Origin: Lachnospiraceae bacterium
Lineage (GTDB): Bacteria; Bacillota; Clostridia; Lachnospirales; Lachnospiraceae
Reading direction: 5' to 3'
Length of the DNA stretch: 33,377 nt
Assembly (NCBI GenBank): GCA_900770225.1
Contig: CAAGJU010000138.1
Span: forward strand, 1-33,377
The notes beneath the pieces are model-generated. The model saw only the letters and a list, made by a program, of their open reading frames with translations. It had not been told where the DNA came from and made no database searches. Positions 14,749 to 22,337 of the stretch are shown piece after piece. A program made the position numbers and the translations under genes. Positions within the stretch are counted from its first letter, which is position 1. Each line of letters starts with the position of its first letter.

Positions 14749-15179
14749 AACTGCGCCTCCACGAGGCGAACACCAAATGAATGCGCATGGAAATCAGTCG
14801 TCAGCCGCGCAAGCACGGTATCGATGTCATCTCCATAGTAAATGCGCAGTGCATCATCGCGCCCCGAGTTATAGGAAAAATCATTATCGGAATAGGTTTC
14901 CGGTTTGGCCGGGAAAACAATAACGCACGGGCATCTGCGGTTCTTGAAGTCTTCTTTGCTGAAGGCACTGTTAGCAACACCGCAGCAAGGCTCTAATACA
15001 ACGCAATCAGAGCTGAGTGCGACATCGACCGTGGCACGCACATATTCGTCATAGACTTCTCCAGCGTTGTACTCATACGGCGCGTCGTCCCAGTCATCGC
15101 CCCAGTAGTCATTGCAATCATCGCTGCCAAGGTAAAAATGAATCACATTTCCGATTCGTGCGAAATCAATGATCTTCAT
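14745..15179 (-). CDS. Acidic protein of unknown function
   Basis: A 144-residue, acidic, soluble protein (MKIIDFARIGNVIHFYLGSDD...). The run DDCNDYWGDDWDDAPYEYNA and the absence of helices that cross a membrane are the visible features; a CCG motif follows (VVLEPCCGVANSAFS). I do not recognise a family, though similar short DUF proteins with an early YLG-DD-YWGDDWDD-PYE run are common in phages of Bacillota. The start at 15179 has AAAGGAGG. It overlaps the zinc-ribbon gene upstream and the GT4 gene downstream, so it is translated as part of the operon. Confidence 0.65.
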   Translation of the reverse strand: MKIIDFARIGNVIHFYLGSDDCNDYWGDDWDDAPYEYNAGEVYDEYVRATVDVALSSDCVVLEPCCGVANSAFSKEDFKNRRCPCVIVFPAKPETYSDNDFSYNSGRDDALRIYYGDDIDTVLARLTTDFHAHSFGVRLVEAQL

Positions 15180-15483
15180 GCGCACCTCCTTTCTTGTCCA
15201 TCCTTGCTCCGCAGTACGGACAGTATGGCGTTTCTTCGCCAGTATTTTTATGGCAGTGAGAACACGTGTAGTAGTAAGGCTCGTCTTCGTCGCAGCCGAT
15301 GCCATGGAATTCCTGCTTTACGATCCAATACCCATGGCGCACAGGCTCTGCGTCGGTCTCCGGCGCATCGTTGACGATATACTGCATGGCATCCAGTACA
15401 CCGCGTGCATACTCGGTCGCATCTTCTGGCAGAAGGCGCTCATCGATCTCATCAAATGCCGCATCGGGGTCAATCAATCTCAT
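15166..15483 (-). CDS. Small zinc-ribbon protein of phage type
   Basis: A 105-residue protein with the phage-common opening MRLIDPDAAFDEID, a middle PVRHGYW segment and a C-terminal zinc ribbon CSHCHKN...PYCPYCGARMD (two C-x2-C pairs about 13 residues apart). This architecture is very frequent in prophages of Bacillota; its role is unknown. The ribbon could bind nucleic acid or be structural. The start at 15483 has AGGAGG and ATGA overlap with the membrane protein before it. Confidence 0.8.
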   Translation of the reverse strand: MRLIDPDAAFDEIDERLLPEDATEYARGVLDAMQYIVNDAPETDAEPVRHGYWIVKQEFHGIGCDEDEPYYYTCSHCHKNTGEETPYCPYCGARMDKKGGAHEDH

Positions 15484-15698
15484 GCCTGCGCCTCCTTTGC
15501 TTTCTTAGATGCAGAGCGCTTTGCTTTTGCTTTCTGCAGATATTCGTCTGTAAAATAAGCGGACTCATCAAACGGATACTCACCGTTCGGTGTTTCCATG
15601 TTGTAATCAGCAACTTCTGAATTCCGCAATGCGAAGCCCGCAATAGCTCCGGCAAAGAACGCCAGAACCGTAAGCCCGAATATCTTTCTCTTTTTCAT
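15480..15698 (-). CDS. Small single-pass membrane protein
   Basis: A 72-residue protein: a basic start (MKKRKI), one hydrophobic helix (about residues 7-24, FGLTVLAFFAGAIAGFAL), an acidic middle and a Lys/Ala-rich tail. The helix could be an uncleaved signal anchor. It is coupled to the zinc-ribbon gene by a 4-base overlap and follows the VanZ-like gene by 2 bases. Function unknown. Confidence 0.65.
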   Translation of the reverse strand: MKKRKIFGLTVLAFFAGAIAGFALRNSEVADYNMETPNGEYPFDESAYFTDEYLQKAKAKRSASKKAKEAQA

Positions 15699-15700
15699 AT

Positions 15701-16135
15701 CTAATCCCCCTCTTTATTTGCTTTGCGCTTGATGATCCTTGCGCAGATCATCGATCCAGCTGCGCATCCGCATACATCAATTGCTACATCGAGCAGAGAA
15801 CTGGAGCGCCCCGGCACGGTTCGCTGAAGCGCTTCGTCAATAAGCGGCACGATCAGCGCAATCATGATTCCCGCTGTGCGCTGGTGCTCCTGCGCGATAC
15901 TCGTATTAAGCGCCACGCGCATCACCGCACCCAGTGCCGCGTACTCCAGAAAGTGCGCGATTTTTCGCAAAATTAAGTTTGCGCTTAGCGGATCTGCGCT
16001 GAATTTGCTAAGCAGCGCTTTTGCGAATGCACCGGACAGCGCATAGCTCGCGCGCGCCGGTGTCAGCGAGTTAGCGAAGATCAGCGCGATGCAGATTCCG
16101 ATCAGCGCAAATGCGGGCCAGCGCTTAGCGCGCAC
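15701..16135 (-). CDS. VanZ-like membrane protein
   Basis: A 144-residue protein with about four hydrophobic helices. It has the VanZ-family hallmarks NSLTPA after the first helix, KIAHFLEYAALGAVM (about residues 72-86) and LIDEALQRTVPGRSSSLLDVAIDVCG (about 108-133). VanZ proteins are linked to glycopeptide tolerance, and the wider family is common beside polysaccharide genes. The start is taken as GTG at 16135 because GGAAGGAG precedes it; a GTG at 16180 would add a charged extension before the first helix. It overlaps the upstream gene by 11 bases. Confidence 0.8.
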   Translation of the reverse strand: MRAKRWPAFALIGICIALIFANSLTPARASYALSGAFAKALLSKFSADPLSANLILRKIAHFLEYAALGAVMRVALNTSIAQEHQRTAGIMIALIVPLIDEALQRTVPGRSSSLLDVAIDVCGCAAGSMICARIIKRKANKEGD

Positions 16136-16526
16136 CGCTGCTCCTTCCGCGCGAAACGGATGCGATTGACGCGCGTACACTGTCTAAGCATGCGCCGAGC
16201 ATCGCGCGGAACGGATGCTTGTACCAGAAGATCTGAATATCTTCCGGCTTGTACCAGAAATTCGGCTGTTCAAGCACTTTTTCGTCATCCCCCCAGTAAT
16301 ACGGCATGAGCATGAACACATCATTCTCAAACTTATTGTGTTCGCCGGTGAACGGGATCAGATGCGTATCCAGCCATGCGCCGTCATCATCGAAACCCGC
16401 CGCGCGCAGCCAGCGGATAAAAGTTTCTTCGTAGTTGTCATCGCGCGGAAGTTTATAGCCGCCATACGTCCTTCCCGATAGGAAATTTACGATTTCGGAC
16501 TCTTTCGCGCACGCTTTCTTCAGCAT
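16125..16526 (-). CDS. Protein of unknown function, first gene of the long minus-strand operon
   Basis: A 133-residue soluble protein (MLKKACAKESEIVNFLSGRT...) rich in Trp, Tyr and acidic residues, with PYYWGDDEKVLEQPNFWYKPEDIQIFWYKHPFR. No family recognised; the YYWGDDE run recalls the YWGDDWDD run of the protein at 14745-15179, so the two may share a fold. The start at 16526 has AAGAAGGAG; the extension to 16646 crosses the promoter region and is rejected. It is divergent from the DNA polymerase gene and would be controlled by the palindromes at 16579-16614. Confidence 0.6.
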   Translation of the reverse strand: MLKKACAKESEIVNFLSGRTYGGYKLPRDDNYEETFIRWLRAAGFDDDGAWLDTHLIPFTGEHNKFENDVFMLMPYYWGDDEKVLEQPNFWYKPEDIQIFWYKHPFRAMLGACLDSVRASIASVSRGRSSGAR

Positions 16527-16578
16527 AGTTTTCTCCTTCTTGTACAGTATACAATTTGCATATTCAATATACCGTAAA

Positions 16579-16631
16579 TGCACAATTTGTGCAATAAAAG
16601 TACTCAATGAGTACCAATTTTGTTGTATAAT
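16579..16631 (+). promoter_or_regulatory. Divergent promoter with two perfect palindromes upstream of DNA polymerase
   Basis: TGCACAA-T-TTGTGCA (16579-16593) and GTACTCA-A-TGAGTAC (16600-16614) are two different perfect 15-bp palindromes. The second occupies the -35 region of a TATAAT at 16626-16631, which would serve the polymerase gene (ATG at 16670). On the other strand a TATACT-like -10 precedes the 16125-16526 gene. Binding of one or two dimeric regulators that exclude RNA polymerase is the simplest reading. Confidence 0.55.
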
Positions 16632-16669
16632 ATCTGTGCAAGCCAAAGAAAGAGCGGAGGAATTGAATT

Positions 16670-19591
16670 ATGCTGTTTCACTTTTATGACATCGAATCGC
16701 TGTCAAATGTGTTTATGCTCGCCAATTTCAAGGCGGAAGATAATGTACTGGACGTTTATCACCTCGTTGATTCCAAGAATGCGTTTGATGGTCGTGATCC
16801 GCACGCTGAGGATGTTGTCGCCGAAATCACGTATCGCGTTCATCTGCGCAACAAGAACTTTGACGGTGCGGTAAATGTATTTGATATGCATGATCGCGCC
16901 TCCGTAGAGCGTCTTGCCAAGGAGATCGGCGTTTCTGATGTGCGGTTCGGCTTCAATGATCCGGTGCGCCGTGATTCACTTAACAACAAATTCCGCCCTG
17001 TATGCGATACGGATAAAGACTATGACGCGGACAAGTATCCGTATCTGCTTGGCTACAACTCCTACAATTACGATACAACCATGCTCGCAAAGTACTTTGA
17101 GCTGACGCTTTACAATAAGGATCGTCCGTTCACACCGATCAGCGCCAAGACCATGCGCACGTTCAACGACCGGCTGTTCACGCGCTTCAAGAAGAACATG
17201 CCGCTCGCGCTGGAAATGAACGATGACTGCACGGCGCGCAACCGGAAAGGTATCGCCTTCAATATCCGCAGAAACATGCTGCTGTCAGGACGTCATATCG
17301 ATGTTGCACGTCTGAACGAGAAGCAGTCCGAGGTCGCGTTGAAGCGTTTGCTTGGCATGCTGGGCTATCAGATTCTTGAATCCGATAAGCTCGGAGAGAA
17401 TGTCAGCCACATCAGCAATTTTGATGAACTGTGCGACCTGATTGCGTACAACGCAAGCGACGTTATCAATCTTAAAATGCTGTTTGATAACGATCTTTAT
17501 CAGGCACAGTTCTCTCTGAAGCGTCAGCTTCTGCTCACATATCCGCAGATTGTCTTTGATCAGCAGACAACCAACAATGTCGGTAATTACAAAGCGGATA
17601 TTCGTCCGGGAGGCGTCAGATCCGATAGGCTTGATGTAGACTCTTCCTCTGCGCAGTTCGCCGCTAAATGCCTCTGCCCGTATGGAACCCTGCCGGACAT
17701 CGAAACGGTCAGCTATCTTTATCCGAGCGAAGAGAAAGCAAAGAAATTAGGCATCAGACGCGTCAATGTGCTGGAAGAATCCCGTAAATTCTTCTATGCC
17801 AACATCAAAAACAAGGATGCGCGGAAACGGTTTGATGCGATTTATCAGTACTACAAGAGCATTGAAGGCAAGAACTTCAACGCATCGAAAAATTATCCGT
17901 ATTCCATGGCGCATCCGCCTATTACCGTCCGCAGCATTCCTGCGCCGATGATGTGCCTGCCGTATTACGACAAAGACGGCAAGCCTACATCTTGCTTCGT
18001 CACCTTCTCTATCGGCGGTCTGCATGGTGCAGAAGCGAATATGGCATTATTCAATTCCGATCACAAAAAGTGGGAAGAAAAGCGCAAGGCAATGGACTAT
18101 GTACAGAGCAAATATCCCAATCCTGTAGATCTGCGCAATGCCAAGACGATTACGATGCCGGATGGACGTGTTGCGGAATATACGGAATTCCTTCAGTCTG
18201 GGAAAAAGATTGCGGATTCGGCTTACCGCATTCTTCAGGAGCCTTCGTTATTCGACATGGATACGGACGGGCATTCCTCGCTGAACAAGCGGTATGCTTA
18301 CACGTCTGTCGGCATGACGAACCACGAGGATTTCACGTCATATTATCCAAACATGCTGCGAATGATGGATGCGTTCTACAATCCCGGCCTTGGTTACGAC
18401 CGTTACGCCGAAATCTTCGATCAGAAGCAGGAATACGGCAAGCTGCGTAAGGACAAGTCGATTCCGAAAGAAAAGCGCGATTTCTACAGTGTCATGCGTG
18501 AAGGTACAAAGCTGATTTTGAACTCCGCTTCGGGTGCTGCGGATACCGATTATGGTCTGCCAATCCAGATGAACAACCGCATTCTCTCGATGCGCATTAT
18601 CGGAAACCTGTTTACGTGGCGCATCGGTCAGGCGCAGGCTCTGGAAGGCGCTAAGATCATCTCCACAAACACGGATGGCCTGTTCACCGTCATGGAAGCC
18701 GAAGAAAACAACAAGATCCTTGCACGTGAATCCGCAAATATCGGCGTTGAGATTGAACCGGAGCCGGATTTCCTGATCTCCAAAGACGCCAACAACCGTA
18801 TCGAGCTGGATTCCAACTGGAATGTCACTGCGGCGGGAGGCTCGTCTGTTGCGTGTCGGTTAGGCCCGAACCCGCAGAAGGCATTAAGCCATCCTGCAAT
18901 CGTTGACTACGTGATTTCGGAATATCTGATCAAGTGCGCTAAGCAGGAAAACAATCTTGACTTCACAAAGCCGTTTGATGATGCTGTTGGTATGGCAATT
19001 CTGGAAGGCGCATACGATGCATTCCTGAAGGACTATAAAGGCGACGAGAAGAGCGCTACGATTCACTGGCTGCTGATGTTCCAGAACATTCTAGCTTCCT
19101 CTCCTTCCACGTTCACGTTCCCGTTCGGAGTTCGTGATGGCGAGGATGAAATTGAACTCCTTCAGCATTACAACCGCATCTTCTTCATGAAAGATAGCTA
19201 CGAGAATGGCGTTCATCTGTATGCGGCTACGTCCCGCAAGTTCACGCCGGATGATCCGAAGAAAACACGCAAGAAAAATCCGCGCTTTGAACCGATCCAT
19301 GACGAGAAAGCAATGGATGTGCTTACGAGAAACGGTGTTCTGCCTGAAGAAGTGAAGGATCGCGACTGCATCATCAAGAAAATTACGAACATCGATCCGA
19401 AATGGTATATGCTCATTATGAACAAGAGCCTGTACGAGCTTAGCCAGGATGAACTGAACGATCTGCGGGAAAACATCAACATGGAGGCTTATCTCCAGCT
19501 CGTCAGAAACGGTTTTGAAACAAGCTGGCGCAATGCTGTACCGGACGATACACCGGAGGATTCCCATGATCTTTGCAAACCAGAAGACTGA
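16670..19591 (+). CDS. B-family DNA polymerase with 3'-5' exonuclease domain
   Basis: A 973-residue replicative polymerase. The exonuclease motif I is FYDIES (D7, E9). Polymerase motif A is DFTSYYPNM (D554), motif B is KLILNSASGAAD (K614), and motif C is STNTDGLF (D669), where the usual DTD reads NTD; the second, catalytic Asp is kept. Such polymerases occur in large phages and plasmids and point to self-sufficient replication. The start at 16670 has CGGAGG upstream. Its last 26 bases overlap the HTH gene that follows. The base composition of this gene looks like its neighbours, with no sign of a split or frameshift. Confidence 0.9.
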   Translation: MLFHFYDIESLSNVFMLANFKAEDNVLDVYHLVDSKNAFDGRDPHAEDVVAEITYRVHLRNKNFDGAVNVFDMHDRASVERLAKEIGVSDVRFGFNDPVRRDSLNNKFRPVCDTDKDYDADKYPYLLGYNSYNYDTTMLAKYFELTLYNKDRPFTPISAKTMRTFNDRLFTRFKKNMPLALEMNDDCTARNRKGIAFNIRRNMLLSGRHIDVARLNEKQSEVALKRLLGMLGYQILESDKLGENVSHISNFDELCDLIAYNASDVINLKMLFDNDLYQAQFSLKRQLLLTYPQIVFDQQTTNNVGNYKADIRPGGVRSDRLDVDSSSAQFAAKCLCPYGTLPDIETVSYLYPSEEKAKKLGIRRVNVLEESRKFFYANIKNKDARKRFDAIYQYYKSIEGKNFNASKNYPYSMAHPPITVRSIPAPMMCLPYYDKDGKPTSCFVTFSIGGLHGAEANMALFNSDHKKWEEKRKAMDYVQSKYPNPVDLRNAKTITMPDGRVAEYTEFLQSGKKIADSAYRILQEPSLFDMDTDGHSSLNKRYAYTSVGMTNHEDFTSYYPNMLRMMDAFYNPGLGYDRYAEIFDQKQEYGKLRKDKSIPKEKRDFYSVMREGTKLILNSASGAADTDYGLPIQMNNRILSMRIIGNLFTWRIGQAQALEGAKIISTNTDGLFTVMEAEENNKILARESANIGVEIEPEPDFLISKDANNRIELDSNWNVTAAGGSSVACRLGPNPQKALSHPAIVDYVISEYLIKCAKQENNLDFTKPFDDAVGMAILEGAYDAFLKDYKGDEKSATIHWLLMFQNILASSPSTFTFPFGVRDGEDEIELLQHYNRIFFMKDSYENGVHLYAATSRKFTPDDPKKTRKKNPRFEPIHDEKAMDVLTRNGVLPEEVKDRDCIIKKITNIDPKWYMLIMNKSLYELSQDELNDLRENINMEAYLQLVRNGFETSWRNAVPDDTPEDSHDLCKPED

Positions 19592-19799
19592 CAGGTGCGT
19601 CACCATCCTCGATCTGAGGCGCGCTACGGGCCTCTCGCAGGCCGCATTCGGCGAGATGTACCACATTCCTAAGCGCACCCTTCAGAACTGGGAAAGGGCC
19701 GTAGAAGACCCAGAATCGACAAATGCGCGCGATATGCCGGAATGGGCACTGTACATGCTGACACGATTGGTTGAAATCGATTTCCCAGGAAGACTGTGA
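19566..19799 (+). CDS. Small helix-turn-helix protein (XRE-like)
   Basis: A 77-residue protein with a Cro/CI-like helix-turn-helix: ATGLSQAAFGEMYHIPKRTLQNWE (about residues 20-43), where LSQAAFGEMYHIP is the first pair of helices and RTLQNWE the recognition helix. The start at 19566 has GGAGG eight bases upstream and lies inside the end of the polymerase gene, so it is translated from the same message. It could feed back on the palindromes upstream of the polymerase; this is inference. A terminator overlaps its stop. Confidence 0.8.
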   Translation: MIFANQKTDRCVTILDLRRATGLSQAAFGEMYHIPKRTLQNWERAVEDPESTNARDMPEWALYMLTRLVEIDFPGRL

Positions 19800-19826
19800 G
19801 CGGAGCTGATATGCCCCGCTCTTTTT
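19798..19826 (+). terminator. Terminator of the polymerase-HTH operon
   Basis: GAGCGG (19798-19803) pairs with CCGCTC (19816-19821), followed by TTTTTCTGTTTT. The stem begins inside the stop codon of the HTH gene. Confidence 0.8.
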
Positions 19827-19843
19827 CTGTTTTCGACCGAAAA

Positions 19844-19859
19844 TGATAGAATTATGTTA
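19844..19859 (+). promoter_or_regulatory. Extended -10 giving a probable leaderless start
   Basis: TGATAGAAT is an extended -10; its last base (19852) is seven bases before the A of the ATG at 19859. There is no ribosome binding site. The spacing is the same as at the HTH-parA operon (TATAGT, six bases, ATG at 24675). Confidence 0.4.
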
Positions 19860-20338
19860 TGGTTCCATCCAACCGCTTGCAGCAAATCGCCGACCTTCAG
19901 CTATTCGGAGACAAAGCCACGCTTCACGGGCTATCGCGTCCCGTATTATTCCGACAGCGAAACAGCTCTGTATGCGTTGCAATGTTTCTCACCGTATTTA
20001 GTCTGCAGTCATTTGATGACTGCTTATTTGACCGGCCGGAAACGTATATTCTCACCGATATTGATACCGGAGAAGTGCTTGATATGATCACTACCAAATA
20101 TGCGGATGACGACTTTTCTGATGCCGTGTATGCGCGGCGCTACAACCTATGCGCGATCGACTATCCAGAGAACCCGTGCGCGTACTACAACCGCGCTTTC
20201 ATGATGCTCGACGATGTGCGCAAGGAATACATCAGCGCCGGCACGCTGAACATGATGCGCTATCACGCCTATCAGAAGCGGATTCTGCGCTACTGTCCGG
20301 TACCGTATCGGCGCTTTTTCCGGGAGTTAAGTATATGA
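19859..20338 (+). CDS. Protein of unknown function, possibly leaderless
   Basis: A 159-residue soluble protein with VFSLQSFDDCLFDRPETYILTDIDTGEVLDMIT and a basic end (YHAYQKRILRYCPVPYRRFFRELSI). No family recognised. No ribosome binding site precedes 19859; an extended -10 ends seven bases before it, so translation may begin at the RNA 5' end. An alternative ATG at 19854 is in another frame that ends early. It overlaps the following ParB-like gene by 4 bases, implying a functional pair. Confidence 0.6.
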   Translation: MVPSNRLQQIADLQLFGDKATLHGLSRPVLFRQRNSSVCVAMFLTVFSLQSFDDCLFDRPETYILTDIDTGEVLDMITTKYADDDFSDAVYARRYNLCAIDYPENPCAYYNRAFMMLDDVRKEYISAGTLNMMRYHAYQKRILRYCPVPYRRFFRELSI

Positions 20339-21276
20339 GCACGTTTGAGATCAACAGCGCCTATCAGATGGCGTTTCCGGTATACAACATCCCGCTTACA
20401 GATATCCATCCGCGCAGAGTGAATGCGTATGCGATATCGGATATCAGCGCCTTAGCCGCGTCCATCGAGCGCTCCGGCTTATTGCAGCCGCCGATTGTGC
20501 GTGACAACGGCAGCGGCGCCTTCGATATCGTTGCGGGTGAACGGCGCTATACGGCGTTCTGCGCCTTGCGCGACAAATACCGCGATGATCCCGTGCGCGC
20601 ACAACAGTATGCGCAGATGCCGTGCGTGATACTTCCGGCAGGCGCAGATGAGGAGACTGTTTACCGCGACACCAACGACTACTCGCGCCAGCTCAATAAC
20701 TTTCAGCGCATCGCGCGGATCGACCCTGACCGCATCAACATGCGCGAACCATACTGGCAGGAGCGCTATGTGCGCTACACTTACGGCGAGGAGCGCATCC
20801 CGGCGCTGTACACCGGGGAGATCGTCGTGCGCAACACGCGCCGTACCAAGGCGAAGCTCATTCGTTATATGGCGCTGGAATCAGAACCGGATCTTGATCT
20901 TGCGGAAAGCACCGTGCGCAACTACCTAGCGTTCTGGGATCGGTGCAGCGCTGTTATGCGCACTGCTGTCATGCGAGGTGATGTATCTGTGCGCGACGCC
21001 ATGGCGCTTTCGTGGCTTGCGGATGAAGAGCAGGCGCTTGCCGTCGAGAGTGCAAACTCCGATATCTTCAGCGACTACGTTACCGAAGGGCGCGCTGTCG
21101 GCAAGTCCGCGCAGCGGCCGCATGCGCATAATGCTTTACGCGACTACGCCTCAGAACTCAAAGCGCTGGCTGACAAGTACGCGGATGCGGTAAGCGCTAA
21201 TTCATCAGGCGCTGATGACAAGGATGCGCTGTGGAAGGCGCTTCGAGCTATTACAGCGGAAATTCGGGATCTTTAG
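20335..21276 (+). CDS. ParB/Srx-fold DNA-binding protein
   Basis: A 313-residue ParB-like protein. The N-terminal domain has ISALAASIERSGLLQPPIV (about residues 38-56) and FDIVAGERRYTAFCALRD (about 63-80), the ParB box II-type GERR motif that binds CTP in canonical ParB. A helix-rich middle (STVRNYLAFWDRCSAVMRTAVMRGDVSVRDAMALSWLAD) resembles the ParB HTH region. It has no ParA partner beside it, unlike the gene at 22338. The start at 20335 is coupled to the gene before it (ATGA) with GGGAG upstream. Its 3' end runs 26 bases into the convergent DnaD-like gene. It may act as a partition-independent regulator. Confidence 0.8.
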   Translation: MSTFEINSAYQMAFPVYNIPLTDIHPRRVNAYAISDISALAASIERSGLLQPPIVRDNGSGAFDIVAGERRYTAFCALRDKYRDDPVRAQQYAQMPCVILPAGADEETVYRDTNDYSRQLNNFQRIARIDPDRINMREPYWQERYVRYTYGEERIPALYTGEIVVRNTRRTKAKLIRYMALESEPDLDLAESTVRNYLAFWDRCSAVMRTAVMRGDVSVRDAMALSWLADEEQALAVESANSDIFSDYVTEGRAVGKSAQRPHAHNALRDYASELKALADKYADAVSANSSGADDKDALWKALRAITAEIRDL

Positions 21277-22192
21277 CGCTGTCATCGTCTGACGTATCGT
21301 TCGCGCCCATGGAGCGCAGCATCTGCTCTACGCGCCGCGCCTCCTCCGGTGAAATCGTCTTCCCGTAATAGTCCGGACTTTGGCTGTCTTCGTAATAATA
21401 CGCGGGCAATACTTCCTTGCGCTGGCCTTTGGTCAGCGTTTTATTTTTCTCACGCTCCACGTCGTCCATGGTGCGCACATTATCGCGCGCCCACTCCCCC
21501 GCGACCATCTCGACGAATGAGCGCACCAGCCTATTTTGGCTTACAGACAGCACATGATCGAGAAGCGCTATTTGAATTTCCGGCGGGAAGTTGTATTTCG
21601 CCAAGGTGCGGAGGATGGATTTCTCCTGCGAGGAAAGCGGAGCACCGTTTTGCTTGGCTATCAGGAACTCTTCTGGCGTGATTCCCGAAAAATACATGTG
21701 TTTTGTATTATTTTTAAGATCTGAATTGGATACTTCTTTATTAACTGACGGGTTTACCGGATCCGGCGCATCCAGCGATGGCTTATCCAGTACCGGGCCT
21801 TCCACAACCGGATTATCCAGATGCGGGTTATCCAGTGACGGGTTTCCCGTATGTGGATCATTGTTGATATCTTTATTCTCCACATTAGGACTATCGAGCA
21901 CGGTATATTCGTAAACGTAAGTTCCCTTTTCGGATCGCTTCTTCTCGGATATCAGATATCCTGCTTTTTCTAGCTCCTTCCACGCGGAATTGAAACTCTC
22001 ACGTCCATCTGAACAGCAATGCGTCTGAAGGTATGACTTATAAACGACGAATCCAATGGACTCCATATCGAGGTAAGACTGCATGAGTGAATAGAGGCCC
22101 TTGGCTTTAAGGCTTAAATGTTCGTCACGCATTGCCTTATTAGCGACCATGGTGAAAGAGGAGCGCTTTCTATTGATTTTCCCGGTTTCCAT
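21251..22192 (-). CDS. DnaD-like replication initiation / replisome-organiser protein
   Basis: A 313-residue protein. Residues ~1-100 form a winged-helix domain like those of phage/plasmid replication initiators (FTMVANKAMRDEHLSLKAKGLYSLMQSY ... DGRESFNSAWKELEKAGYL). A linker with a degenerate tandem (NPSLDNPHLDNPVVEGPVLDKP) follows, and then a DnaD/DnaB2-like domain (SSQEKSILRTLAKYNFPPEIQIALLDHVLSVSQNRLVRSFVEMVAGEWARDNVRTMDD). Such proteins load helicase at an origin. The start at 22192 has AAAGGGGG; the extension to 22264 crosses the promoter. Convergent with the ParB-like gene, with tail-to-tail overlap. Confidence 0.78.
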   Translation of the reverse strand: METGKINRKRSSFTMVANKAMRDEHLSLKAKGLYSLMQSYLDMESIGFVVYKSYLQTHCCSDGRESFNSAWKELEKAGYLISEKKRSEKGTYVYEYTVLDSPNVENKDINNDPHTGNPSLDNPHLDNPVVEGPVLDKPSLDAPDPVNPSVNKEVSNSDLKNNTKHMYFSGITPEEFLIAKQNGAPLSSQEKSILRTLAKYNFPPEIQIALLDHVLSVSQNRLVRSFVEMVAGEWARDNVRTMDDVEREKNKTLTKGQRKEVLPAYYYEDSQSPDYYGKTISPEEARRVEQMLRSMGANDTSDDDSAKDPEFPL

Positions 22193-22220
22193 GCGATCCC
22201 CCTTTCTTTTTCTTGACACA

Positions 22221-22256
22221 ATTATAGACGGGGAACCGATTACATGTGTCATGTAA
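22221..22256 (-). promoter_or_regulatory. Promoter and operator of the DnaD-like gene
   Basis: The minus strand has TATAAT (22226-22221). Thirteen bases upstream lies the perfect inverted repeat TTACATG-tgt-CATGTAA (22240-22256), which covers the -35 region. A repressor bound there would block transcription. Confidence 0.55.
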
Positions 22257-22280
22257 TTTTGCATTTACAAGACACGTTAG

Positions 22281-22321
22281 AAAAATAAAAAAGAGCATCA
22301 CACATATTGCGGTGCTCTTTT
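22281..22321 (-). terminator. Terminator of the HTH-parA-parB operon
   Basis: AAAAGAGCA (22289-22297) and TGCTCTTTT (22313-22321) form a 9-bp stem with further pairing inside; on the minus strand the stem runs into TTTTTTATTTTTC. The A/T flanks on both sides allow use in both directions. Confidence 0.7.
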
Positions 22322-22337
22322 AAGACTGTGTTCCGTT

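Noticed and set aside
16136..16180. Upstream GTG start for the VanZ-like protein
   Set aside because: No ribosome binding site; it would add a charged extension, while GGAAGGAG precedes the GTG at 16135.
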